Source: Pseudomonas sp. RIT-PI-q (GTDB lineage: Bacteria; Pseudomonadota; Gammaproteobacteria; Pseudomonadales; Pseudomonadaceae). From it: a stretch of 64,000 bases of DNA. The notes below the pieces were generated by a model that was given only the letters and a program-made list of their open reading frames with translations, searched no databases and had not been told where the DNA came from. The translations under genes and the position numbers were made by a program. Of this stretch, positions 43,686-51,804 are shown piece by piece; the stretch's first letter is position 1, and every line of letters begins with the position of its first letter. The DNA lies in the NCBI RefSeq assembly GCF_001297125.1, contig NZ_LHPC01000039.1:1-64000 (forward strand). Reading direction: 5' to 3'.

Positions 43686-44554
43686 GTCGGCGTGGTTCTA
43701 ACGAAGGCCGTGACCTGATCCAGCACCGGCGCCAGACCGCGCATCGGTCGGGACAGCGTCGCCACCAGCGTGGCGTGGCCGGTGCGGGAGAAATACAGGT
43801 CCTGTACCGGCACGCCCGCCTCGCGCAACTTGAGTGCCAGCCCACCGGTGTTGCGAGTCGGGTTGACCACATCATCGTCCCTTGAGGCCATCAACAAGGC
43901 CGGCGGTGCACCGCGCGTCACATGGTTGATCGGCTGTGACCGGGGCGGTGAATCCGGCCAGAAGAACACCGGGCGAACTTGTGGATTCTGGATCGGCAGA
44001 AAGTCATAAGGTCCGGCCAGACCGATCCAGCCGCTGAGGTTGTGCGGCGACATCCCCACCGCGCCCAGTAACCCGGGGTCGAGCGCCAGCATCGCGACGT
44101 TGTAGGCGCCGGAACTGTGGCCCATCAGGTACAGGCGCTGCGGGTTGCCGCAATACTGCCGAATGTGTTCATGGGTCCAGGCCACGGCCCGGGCGCCATC
44201 CTCGAGAAACAGCGGATAACGCACCTGTGGATACAACCGATAATCCGCCAGCACCGCAACGATTCCCCGGGACGCCAGCGCCTCGCCGACAAAGCCGTAA
44301 TCGCCGCGTGAACCGCTGTTCCAGCTGCCACCGTAGAAAAACACCACCACGGGAGCGTTTTGCATGGGATGGCGTGGCACATACACATCGAGTTTTTGCC
44401 GCGGATCACTGCCATAGGCAATGCCCTCGGTCTTGTCGAAAGTCCCGTCGGGGGTCAGGGCATTGAGCATTTTCAGCGGTGAGCACGCCGTCGTCGCGGC
44501 CAGTAAAACGCCGACGATTGCCACGCTGATCAGCCGCTGGAATGTGCTCGCCAT
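43679..44554 (-). CDS. Alpha/beta hydrolase lipoprotein, carboxylesterase-like
   Basis: A 291-residue alpha/beta hydrolase with a likely lipoprotein signal (hydrophobic stretch to ATTAC, cysteine near 24; a less usual lipobox). The oxyanion-hole motif is VVFFYGGSWNSG, the nucleophile elbow is MGHSSGAYN (serine near 146), the acid DDDVVNP and the histidine in TGHATL. Such proteins act on small esters. It lies 18 bases after a T6SS DUF4123 gene, with vgrG before that, where an effector gene would be expected; the lipoprotein signal argues against being injected. Role is open. Confidence 0.85.
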   Translation of the reverse strand: MASTFQRLISVAIVGVLLAATTACSPLKMLNALTPDGTFDKTEGIAYGSDPRQKLDVYVPRHPMQNAPVVVFFYGGSWNSGSRGDYGFVGEALASRGIVAVLADYRLYPQVRYPLFLEDGARAVAWTHEHIRQYCGNPQRLYLMGHSSGAYNVAMLALDPGLLGAVGMSPHNLSGWIGLAGPYDFLPIQNPQVRPVFFWPDSPPRSQPINHVTRGAPPALLMASRDDDVVNPTRNTGGLALKLREAGVPVQDLYFSRTGHATLVATLSRPMRGLAPVLDQVTAFVRTTPTQ

Positions 44555-44572
44555 CGATGTCGAACCTCGGGC

Positions 44573-45355
44573 TCAGGGTTGATCGTTCTGCCACCGGTTG
44601 CGCAGGCTGTCGAGACGCTCCTGCTGGGTCAGGCCCGCCAATGACCGCACAAGCACAGCGCCGGGGTACTGCAAGCGTAGCCATAACCAGCCGTCGAGCA
44701 CCGGGCGTTCACTGAAGCCCAGCGCCAGCCCTTCCTGCACATGGGCCCATAGCGTGTTGTAATCGGTCGCGGTGGACAGGCTCCAGCGCCAGGTGTGCTG
44801 CTCCAGCAAGCAGGTTTGCAGTTTTTCCAGTTGACGGGGGCTAAGACTTTCTTCGACCGCCAATGGGCTGACGGCAAGCCCCGGGTTGAGCAACTGCTGC
44901 CAGCCCTGGCTGCCGATTGCGCGGTCGGCCCAGGTCCCGCCGAACCAGCGCAACTGACTGATCGGCCCCAGCCAGCGACTCAGTTCCCGGGCATCGCAGG
45001 CATCGAAAAAGTAACTGGCGGTGTGTGGGTTGTAGTAACTCAGCACGGCCCGGTGATGCAGGCCGAAACTGACCGTGAGCATGCACCGCAAATGCGCCAG
45101 CAGCTCCGATGACGAAGCCTCGCTGAGCAGCAACAAGCCACGCCAGATGTGCGCTTCGCTGTGGCATAAGCCGGTCACCGCGGGGCATGTCCGCAGGTCG
45201 ATCAGGGCTGGCCCGTGTTCGCGCAATACATGCAGCTCCGTGCCTTCGAACAACCAGAACCACCGTGCCTGCGCAAACGCTTGTTGCAGCATCGCACCCG
45301 CCTGCGGCGCACCCGGTACATCCAGCAATAGCCATTGCGCAGGCCTGCCGATCAT
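44573..45355 (-). CDS. DUF4123 protein, T6SS effector-chaperone type
   Basis: A 260-residue DUF4123 (Tap/TEC-like) protein. The ordering WLLLDVPG at the start, SEAHIWRGLLLLSEASSSEL, and the Phe/Arg-rich RFCHHRAVLSYYNP-like central motif (FGLHHRAVLSYYNPHTASYF) match adaptor proteins that load an effector onto a cognate VgrG. It follows vgrG directly, its start overlapping the vgrG stop. ATG 45355 gives MIGRPAQWLLLDVPGA. An effector gene downstream is expected; the next gene is the hydrolase lipoprotein. Confidence 0.84.
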   Translation of the reverse strand: MIGRPAQWLLLDVPGAPQAGAMLQQAFAQARWFWLFEGTELHVLREHGPALIDLRTCPAVTGLCHSEAHIWRGLLLLSEASSSELLAHLRCMLTVSFGLHHRAVLSYYNPHTASYFFDACDARELSRWLGPISQLRWFGGTWADRAIGSQGWQQLLNPGLAVSPLAVEESLSPRQLEKLQTCLLEQHTWRWSLSTATDYNTLWAHVQEGLALGFSERPVLDGWLWLRLQYPGAVLVRSLAGLTQQERLDSLRNRWQNDQP

Positions 45356-46668
45356 GCCGCACCGCTCCGGCCAAATCCCATTACCGCCCGGCAGGTGCAG
45401 TGCGCCTGCGCGCAATGGTTAAAGCTGCCGCCGCCGGGTAACAGACACAGCAACATCAAGGGCTCGCCCGATTGCAGCCATTGCGCCAAGCCATCGACAG
45501 CCAGAACCGCCTCGGTCGCGGGCACCTCAGCCTTTTCGACAGACGTCGAACTATGAAAAATGCCGCTGATCAGCGGTTGATCCGGATCACCCTCGACAAA
45601 ACTCACCACCACCTCCGCTCCCCCGCTCAACGGCGAAACGTGTACCCCTTTGAGTTCCGCGGCCAACGGCAGCCAACAGTGGCTGGGCGTCGCGCCCTCG
45701 CCCTGATAGAGCCAGTCAAATTGCACGGCAACCGGTCTGGACGGATCGGGGCGTGATTCATCGACGTCGACCACCCAGGCGCGTTGCAGGCTGTGCATCC
45801 TTGGTTTCACCGCCACATGAGGCACAGCGAAAGGCACTTCCCAGTGGATCGCGCGAAGCTGGTTGCTGTAGGGGGTTACCGGGTCGTGGTTGCCTTGATG
45901 CTCGACATGGGTCAGCAGCCAGAGATGATTCCACTCGGCGACCGGATGACCGGACAACGGCATCAGCCGGCCACTGCGCAGCGTCGTCAGGTCGGTGCGG
46001 CCTTCGGCACTTTGCGCCGTTGCATCAACGCATCCCTGAAGCGAGAACTGACGCACCGCCGGTTGCTCGCTTTCGACCTTGAATACCGCGTTTTCGCCGA
46101 GGCGAAAAGTCCCCTGCCCTTCACCGAAGACCACGCAGTGTCCGCGTGCGCCGTGCTCGAAGTGGTAGTGGATTTTCTCCTCGGCGCACAGGCGCTGGAG
46201 AAATTGCAGATCCGATTCCCGGTACTGCGTACAGAAATCACGGGGTGGATACTCGCCACTCAATTCAAAGCGCCGCTGCTTGCCGGCAATGCCGTGTTCC
46301 CTGAGTACCTGACTGAGGATATCCGGCACTGAGCGGGTGCTGAAGATCCGCTGGCTGAAACGCTGTGAAAGGCACGCCAGCTTCGGGCCCAGCCGCACGT
46401 GGCAGAGCCTGTCATTTGGGCCGTGATCGCGCGGGACGAGCGCATGCAATTGTCCGTGGAAGCCGTCTCCCACTGGCCCGATGTGCAAAAAGGCCGAACG
46501 GTACAGCAGGCTTGCAAGGTCGAGCGCGGGGTCTTTGATCAACAGATCCACATCGAACACGAACGGTTCGCTGATGGCTTCTCTACCGGTAAAGGCCAGA
46601 ACCTCAAAGGCGTCGGGCAGACCTGCTACGTCCAGACGAAATGAAGGCTCGTTGACTGGATCGAACAT
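45352..46668 (-). CDS. vgrG: T6SS spike protein VgrG, short form
   Basis: A 438-residue VgrG. The gp27-like part (about 1-310: FVFDVDLLIKDPALDLASLL, YRESDLQFLQRLCAEEKIHY) and the gp5 OB-fold (about 315-395: VDESRPDPSRPVAVQFDWLY, VSPLSGGAEVVVSFVEGDPDQPLISG) are clear. It ends soon after, lacking the usual gp5 beta-helix extension. The tail is cysteine-bearing (FNHCAQAHCTCRAVMG). No other T6SS structural gene is in the window, so it is an orphan spike pairing with the DUF4123 protein. Confidence 0.87.
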   Translation of the reverse strand: MFDPVNEPSFRLDVAGLPDAFEVLAFTGREAISEPFVFDVDLLIKDPALDLASLLYRSAFLHIGPVGDGFHGQLHALVPRDHGPNDRLCHVRLGPKLACLSQRFSQRIFSTRSVPDILSQVLREHGIAGKQRRFELSGEYPPRDFCTQYRESDLQFLQRLCAEEKIHYHFEHGARGHCVVFGEGQGTFRLGENAVFKVESEQPAVRQFSLQGCVDATAQSAEGRTDLTTLRSGRLMPLSGHPVAEWNHLWLLTHVEHQGNHDPVTPYSNQLRAIHWEVPFAVPHVAVKPRMHSLQRAWVVDVDESRPDPSRPVAVQFDWLYQGEGATPSHCWLPLAAELKGVHVSPLSGGAEVVVSFVEGDPDQPLISGIFHSSTSVEKAEVPATEAVLAVDGLAQWLQSGEPLMLLCLLPGGGSFNHCAQAHCTCRAVMGFGRSGAA

Positions 46669-46848
46669 CGGCGATTCTCTACAGGAGGGACGGCCGGGGA
46701 TTCTCGCTGAGAGACATGGCCGAGTAGAGTGCCGAAGTACAACTTAGGAAATGGCCTACGCGAAAAGAAGACCATATGGCTTGGATCGCCGGGAGCGTAG
46801 GGCGTTTCGCTTGGAAAGAGAGAGTCACCGCACCAGGTCATCTGAAAT

Positions 46849-46865
46849 TTCCGCAGCGTGCGGAA
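46849..46865 (-). terminator. 7-bp hairpin between speA and vgrG
   Basis: TTCCGCA-GCG-TGCGGAA is followed on the minus strand by ATTTC. It lies about 37 bases after the speA stop and could end that mRNA. Confidence 0.45.
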
Positions 46866-46901
46866 CATTTTCAGACAACCTGATGGCAGCGACGACTTAC
46901 C

Positions 46902-48815
46902 TCAAGAAGACAGGTAAGACGAACGGGTCAGGCCCAGACGCAAGGCATCGAGGAACTGGGTGCGTTCGGCGGCCGTGATGCGGGCGCTGGCGCACTTGTC
47001 ACGGTAGTGGGTCATCAGCTCTTCCGGCGACAAATGCACGTAACGCAGCATGTCTTCGATGGTGTCGTGGGTTTCGATACCCGCGTGGTACACGCTGCCG
47101 TCCGCATTCTGGTAGATGTTCACTGAGTCGGTGTCACCGAACAGGTTGTGCATGTCGCCGAGAATTTCCTGGTAAGCGCCGACCAGGAAGATCCCCAGCA
47201 GGTAGTCTTCACCCTCGTTCAGCGCGTGCACCGGCAGACTGGTTTCGATGCTCTGCTCGTCGACGTACTGCTTGATCTTGCCGTCGGAGTCGCAGGTCAA
47301 ATCCTGCAGCACCGCACGACGCAGCGGCTCTTCGTCGAGACGGTGCAGCGGCAGGATCGGCAGGACCTGGCCGATGGCCCAGGTGTCCGGCAGGCTCTGG
47401 AACACCGAGAAGTTGCAGATGTATTTGTCGGCAAGCTTGTCGTTGAGTTCGTCCAGCACCTGGCGGTGGGAACGCTGACGGGCTTTCAACGAGTTGTGCA
47501 GGCGACGGCACACGGCGAAGTAGCATTGCTCGGCCAGGGCTTTCTCGGCCAGGGTCAGCTTGCCATCGGCGTATTGGGTCGCCACATCGCTCATGTAGTG
47601 AGTGGCGCGCCAGTAGGTCTCGGTGACCATTTCGATGTCGGTCGGACCCAGCAGGTCCACCAGCCACTGCACGGTTTCCGGCAGTGCTTCCTTGTTCTCG
47701 ATTTGCGGCACGTCGTCGTTGTGCTTCTCGACGTCGGTCACTTGCACCACCAGCATGGCGTGGTGCGCGGTCAGGGAACGGCCGCTCTCGGAGAAAATGT
47801 TCGGGTGCGGCAGGCTCTGCGCGTCGCAGAATTCCTTGAGCATCCCGACCACGACACCGGCGTAATCGTCCATGTCGTAGTTGATCGAGCTGGCGTTACG
47901 CGAGTGCGTACCGTCGTAGTCCACGCCCAAACCGCCGCCGACGTCGATGTGATCCACCGGCAGGCCGAGGTTGCGCAATTCACCGTAGTAACGGATCGCT
48001 TCCTTGAAGCCGTGCTGGTAGTCCGCCAGGTTGGCGATCTGCGAGCCCATGTGGAAGTGCAGCAGGCGAATGCCCTGATCCAGGCCCGCCGCGCGGAAAC
48101 GCTCGACCACCGACAGCAGTTGCGCCGCCGACAGACCGAACTTGGATTTCTCACCGCCCGTGTCGGCCCACTTGGATGAGGCCAGGGACGACAGGCGCAC
48201 GCGCAGGCCAACCTGAGGCTTGACCTTCAGCGACGCGGCTTCTTCGATCACCAGCTCAACTTCGGATTCTTTCTCGATCACGATGAACACGTTGTGGCCG
48301 AGTTTCTGGCCCATCAGCGCCAGACGAATGAACTCGCGGTCCTTGTAACCGTTGCAAACGATGGTGCCGCCCTTCGGCGCCAACGCCAGCACGGCCAGCA
48401 GCTCAGGCTTGGAGCCGGCTTCCAGGCCGATGGACACGTCCTGGGTGGCGATGATGTTTTCGATCACCGCTTCTTGCTGGTTGACCTTGATCGGATACAG
48501 CGCGGTGTACTTGCTCTGGTATTCCAGACGCTCGATGTTGGCATCGAACGCACCCGTCAGCTGACGCACGCGGTCCTGCAGGATGTCCGGGAAACGCACC
48601 AGCAATGGCAAGGACAAGCCGCTCTTGCGCAGCTGGTCGACTTGCTCGAAGAGATCGATAGGCGAACTGGTCGGACCGTTCGGGCGAACTTCGACGCGAC
48701 CGGCGTCATTGATCGCGAAATACCCGGCCCCCCAATGGCGGATCCCGTAAACACTGCGGCTGTCCGCAACTGTCCATTGGCTGCCATCGTCTTTACGTGT
48801 GCGTCGTACGGACAT
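46902..48815 (-). CDS. speA: Biosynthetic arginine decarboxylase
   Basis: A 637-residue PLP enzyme of the SpeA fold-III group, converting arginine to agmatine in polyamine synthesis. The PLP-lysine motif is YPIKVNQQEAVIENII (about 103), the substrate motif GSQIANLADYQHGF follows, and NIFSESGRSLTAHHAMLVVQ is the glycine-loop. The C-terminal GIETHDTIEDMLRY is also typical. It is preceded by an untranslated leader (48816-48950) and flanked by the stem-loop at 48952-49025. Gene order with the sui1-like gene matches PA4839-PA4840. Confidence 0.94.
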   Translation of the reverse strand: MSVRRTRKDDGSQWTVADSRSVYGIRHWGAGYFAINDAGRVEVRPNGPTSSPIDLFEQVDQLRKSGLSLPLLVRFPDILQDRVRQLTGAFDANIERLEYQSKYTALYPIKVNQQEAVIENIIATQDVSIGLEAGSKPELLAVLALAPKGGTIVCNGYKDREFIRLALMGQKLGHNVFIVIEKESEVELVIEEAASLKVKPQVGLRVRLSSLASSKWADTGGEKSKFGLSAAQLLSVVERFRAAGLDQGIRLLHFHMGSQIANLADYQHGFKEAIRYYGELRNLGLPVDHIDVGGGLGVDYDGTHSRNASSINYDMDDYAGVVVGMLKEFCDAQSLPHPNIFSESGRSLTAHHAMLVVQVTDVEKHNDDVPQIENKEALPETVQWLVDLLGPTDIEMVTETYWRATHYMSDVATQYADGKLTLAEKALAEQCYFAVCRRLHNSLKARQRSHRQVLDELNDKLADKYICNFSVFQSLPDTWAIGQVLPILPLHRLDEEPLRRAVLQDLTCDSDGKIKQYVDEQSIETSLPVHALNEGEDYLLGIFLVGAYQEILGDMHNLFGDTDSVNIYQNADGSVYHAGIETHDTIEDMLRYVHLSPEELMTHYRDKCASARITAAERTQFLDALRLGLTRSSYLSS

Positions 48816-48951
48816 CGAAGTCCCCTATAAAGAAGTCATAGTGCGTCGCCTGAGTTCAGGCCGGCGCAGTCTAAAGAATGAAAATGACGGTTCGTCAACG
48901 AGGGGATAGACCTCGCCGACCGCGGTGAGTTTAGAAACCAGTCAGAACAGG

Positions 48952-49025
48952 CTCTGTGAAAACCATGTAGACGACGCCAGGCCTGTTGTCAGGACCGGAT
49001 CAAGCCGAGGGTGGTTTTCACAGAG
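48952..49025. repeat. Inverted repeat with 14-base perfect arms
   Basis: CTCTGTGAAAACCA (48952-48965) and TGGTTTTCACAGAG (49012-49025) are exact complements around a 46-base centre. It lies just downstream of the sui1-like stop, so it could be a terminator or a small mobile-element remnant; no transposase frame is present. Confidence 0.75.
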
Positions 49026-49029
49026 GCTG

Positions 49030-49401
49030 CTAGCCGCCGGACTTCTTCGCTTTGAAACCGAGTTTGATCAGCTCGCTCAAGAGTAGCTCGACATGATCGC
49101 CCTGGATTTCGATGATTCCGTCTTTCAACGCCCCGCCCGTCCCGCAACGTTTCTTCAACGTCGTGGCCAGGTCCTTGAGCGCGTCTTCGGCCAACGGCAC
49201 GCCGGTGATGGTGGTCACCGTCTTGCCGCCACGGCCCTTGCTTTCGCGACGCACGCGAGCGATGCCGTCGCCGGCCGGGATAACGGTCTGTTTGCAGATA
49301 CAGGCGTCCACCGGTTTACTGCAATCCGGGCAATGACGACCTGCGTCGGTGGAAAATACCAGGCCACCAAGGGCGGCGAAGGATGCGGCTTTTTTGGCCA
49401 C
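49030..49401 (-). CDS. yciH: SUI1-like translation factor (YciH)
   Basis: A 123-residue YciH/SUI1 protein, related to eukaryotic eIF1, acting on translation initiation. An N-terminal zinc-finger-like part with HCPDCSKPVDACICKQ is followed by the SUI1 domain (GRGGKTVTTITGVPLAEDAL, KDGIIEIQGDHVELL). The start is GTG at 49401, 6 bases after AGAGGA, giving the family N-terminus AKKAASFAALGGLVFSTD; the longer frame adds unrelated residues. Transcribed away from speA's leader into the hairpin at 48952-49025. Confidence 0.88.
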   Translation of the reverse strand: MAKKAASFAALGGLVFSTDAGRHCPDCSKPVDACICKQTVIPAGDGIARVRRESKGRGGKTVTTITGVPLAEDALKDLATTLKKRCGTGGALKDGIIEIQGDHVELLLSELIKLGFKAKKSGG

Positions 49402-49519
49402 CGGCAATCCTCTTGGGAGGACAAAGACTGGTCGCGGCACTTGGGCAAGTGCCATCGACCGCGAAGCCCCACTCAGGCAGGGGCAGCGCTACTGAACCGT
49501 TATACATCGGTGCATGAGC

Positions 49520-49659
49520 GTAGGAATGTAGGAGCGTAGGAGCTGTCGAGTGCAACGAGGCTGCGATCTTTTGATCTTGCTTTTAAAAACAGAATCAAAA
49601 GATCGCAGCCTCGTTGCACTCGACAGCTCCTACGACCCCTACGGCTCCTACATTCCTAC
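49520..49659. repeat. Family-B palindrome, long cruciform-forming copy
   Basis: Arms 49520-49575 and 49594-49659 pair over about 55 bases, with a small mismatched part near the outer ends and a T/A-rich centre (CTTGCTTTTAAAAACAGA). The inner arm is the same unit as at 25334-25427. Between 49402 and 49742 there is nothing else gene-like. Confidence 0.92.
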
Positions 49660-49742
49660 AACAAGCAATGCCGGTTCAGTTTGAAAAGGTCGCGCAGTGT
49701 AACGGCAAAAAGCCGACTTGCTAAGAGCCAATCGGCGCCAAT

Positions 49743-50300
49743 TTATGCCTCTTTTGCGACGTCTTGCCCACGAGCCCGAAGATAGCGCTTCAACGCAGCC
49801 AGAGAGTCCGGGCAGTAAGGCTTTTGCTGGATTTCGAGCATGACCTGGTCGATGGCGATAAAGCGGGCCTCGAGCACTTCTTCCGGTTGCAGGATCAACG
49901 GACCATCCCACACCGCCGAAAACGCCGAACACCAGAGGCGATTCCCGGTGTCTTCAAAGAAGAAATGGTCATGGGCGGTCAGTTCCACGCCGCTCACCCC
50001 CAACTCTTCCTCAAGCTCACGGGCCGCCGATTCGGCGTAGGTTTCGCTGGCGAGCACCATGCCTCCGGCCGCCACGTCCCAGAAACCGGGATAAATCGCT
50101 TTGCTCAGGGTGCGCCGATGTACACAAAGCTCACCGGCCGAATTGAACAGCATTATATAAGTGCCGCGCCCGATCAGCCCACGCTCGCGCAGGTCTGAGC
50201 GGACCAGAGCGCCGAGCAGGTTGTCCTGCTCGTCGACCCAGGCGATCTGTTCGGCATCCGAAGCCGCGCGATGGGCGGCTTCTCTGGCGCTATCGACCAT
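49743..50300 (-). CDS. NUDIX hydrolase
   Basis: A 185-residue NUDIX protein. The box GMVLASETYAESAARELEEE (about 92-111, G-x5-E-x7-REL-EE-LG) is intact. The N-terminal ARSDLRERGLIGRGTYIMLF and the following HRRTLSKAIYPGFWDVAAGG give the YfcD-like layout, a family of pyrophosphatases of unknown substrate (idi-like domain). It lies 3 bases after the DUF2333 gene stop, so the two are coupled on the minus strand. Confidence 0.88.
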   Translation of the reverse strand: MVDSAREAAHRAASDAEQIAWVDEQDNLLGALVRSDLRERGLIGRGTYIMLFNSAGELCVHRRTLSKAIYPGFWDVAAGGMVLASETYAESAARELEEELGVSGVELTAHDHFFFEDTGNRLWCSAFSAVWDGPLILQPEEVLEARFIAIDQVMLEIQQKPYCPDSLAALKRYLRARGQDVAKEA

Positions 50301-50303
50301 GAC

Positions 50304-51371
50304 TCAGCCCTGATTGAGCAGTTGACGCAAATCGATCACCGCGGCGTTGGCCCGGGAAATGTAGTTGGCCATGACCAGCGAGTGGTTGGCCAGCACACCG
50401 AAACCGCTGCCGTTGAGGATCATCGGGCTCCACACCGGTTCTTGCGACGCTTCCAGTTCACGAATGATCTGGCGCACGCTGACCGTGGCGTTCTTCTTGG
50501 CCAGCACATCGGCGAAGTCGACTTCGATGGCGCGCAGCAGATGAGACAAGGCCCAGGCTTGACCGCGGGCTTCATAGAACACGTTGTCGATCTGCATCCA
50601 CGGGGTTTCAACGATTTCTTCGTCAACCTGCGGCACCTGACCCGGAGCCACGACTTCAGTTTTCAACGCGGTATTGAGCTTGACCCGGCCAACACTGGCC
50701 GACAGCCGTTGCGACAACGACCCCAAACGAGTCCCGACATCGCCCAGCCAGTTGTTCAGGTTGTCGGCGCGAGCATAGAACAGCGCGCTCTTCTGGTTCG
50801 GATCGGACAGGCGTGCCTGATAACGACTCAGGGAATTGATGCCTTCTTGATATTCGGACTCACTGGACGGCAGCACCCAGCTTTTATTGTCGAAGTTGAA
50901 ACGCGGTTCAGCCTTGGCCAAATCAGCGTCTTCGGTGGACTGCGACTGGGAACGGGCGAAGTCTTTACGCAACGCACGGCTCAAATCACGCACCTGGACC
51001 AGCACGCCATATTCCCAGCTCGGCGTGTTGTCCATCCACAGGCCTGGCGGGAACCGGTCGTTGGAAATATAGCCACCCGGCTTAGTCAGCAACGTACCGG
51101 CAACGGTCTTGAGGGTTTCGACCGTGGTGTAGCCGATGACCATCTGCTTGCCTTCTTTCTCGGCGGCCAGTTGGGCATTTTGCTGAACCGGGAACAAGGC
51201 AGGCTCCTGACTCCAGTACCAGCCCAGGGCAATCGCCACCAGCAGATAAAGGCCGATCAGAGTGGCCAGCGCCCGGCTGAACAACAGGCCGCCAAAATAA
51301 CTGCGGGTGGCCGATTTCGGTTCAGCAGCACGTTCAGGCGCACTGCCCGCGCGGTTCTTCCAGTCCAGCAT
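50304..51371 (-). CDS. DUF2333 family inner-membrane protein
   Basis: A 355-residue DUF2333 protein. One N-terminal transmembrane helix (LIGLYLLVAIALGWYW, near 42) is followed by a large periplasmic helical domain (DNTPSWEYGVLVQVRDLSRA; NLNNWLGDVGTRLGSLSQRL). Function unknown. It is upstream of the NUDIX gene and corresponds in position to PA4842. The 433 bases to gcbA hold the family-C repeat and a promoter. Confidence 0.85.
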   Translation of the reverse strand: MLDWKNRAGSAPERAAEPKSATRSYFGGLLFSRALATLIGLYLLVAIALGWYWSQEPALFPVQQNAQLAAEKEGKQMVIGYTTVETLKTVAGTLLTKPGGYISNDRFPPGLWMDNTPSWEYGVLVQVRDLSRALRKDFARSQSQSTEDADLAKAEPRFNFDNKSWVLPSSESEYQEGINSLSRYQARLSDPNQKSALFYARADNLNNWLGDVGTRLGSLSQRLSASVGRVKLNTALKTEVVAPGQVPQVDEEIVETPWMQIDNVFYEARGQAWALSHLLRAIEVDFADVLAKKNATVSVRQIIRELEASQEPVWSPMILNGSGFGVLANHSLVMANYISRANAAVIDLRQLLNQG

Positions 51372-51516
51372 GGCGATATCCTTTCAATCACTTGAGTTCA
51401 TCGGTTCGACCACAACCCTACGCCATCGTGCCTCGTTTGCCGCGCATTAATCTGCGCGCAGCAACGAGCCACACAATCGCATCGTCGACGCGACACTATA
51501 AATGAAGCGCACACTT

Positions 51517-51647
51517 TGTAGCAGCTGGCGAAGCCTGCGTTCGGCTGCGAAGCAGTCGTAAACTGAGCGCGAGGTAATCCTGAAAGACCGCATTGCCTGA
51601 TTTCACGACTGCTTCGCAGCCGAACGCAGGCTTCGCCAGCTGCTACA
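51517..51647. repeat. Family-C palindrome, copy 2, perfect 43-base arms
   Basis: TGTAGCAGCTGGCGAAGCCT... and its complement, exact over 43 bases each, enclose a loop ending GCCTGATTTC, very like copy 1 at 41726-41858. It lies between DUF2333 and the gcbA promoter. Confidence 0.92.
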
Positions 51648-51715
51648 GGTAGACGCACAGCCCTGCACTATCCGACTGCCTGGTCACAAACTGAATGGCG
51701 TCGCATTACAGATTA

Positions 51716-51743
51716 TTGACGTACGACACTCATCCCATACAAA
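51716..51743 (+). promoter_or_regulatory. Likely sigma-70 promoter of gcbA
   Basis: TTGACG (51716-51721) and TACAAA (51738-51743) are 16 bases apart, about 62 bases before the gcbA start. Consistent with a housekeeping-type promoter; no operator was assigned. Confidence 0.45.
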
Positions 51744-51804
51744 AGAGGTGCTAGCATAGAGCCACCAGTCGACCTCAGCATGCACCCTAACTAGTAGTCA
51801 GGAT

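Noticed and set aside
46751..46978. Plus-strand frame of 75 residues between vgrG and speA
   Set aside because: Overlaps the 3' end of speA in antisense and has no ribosome site.
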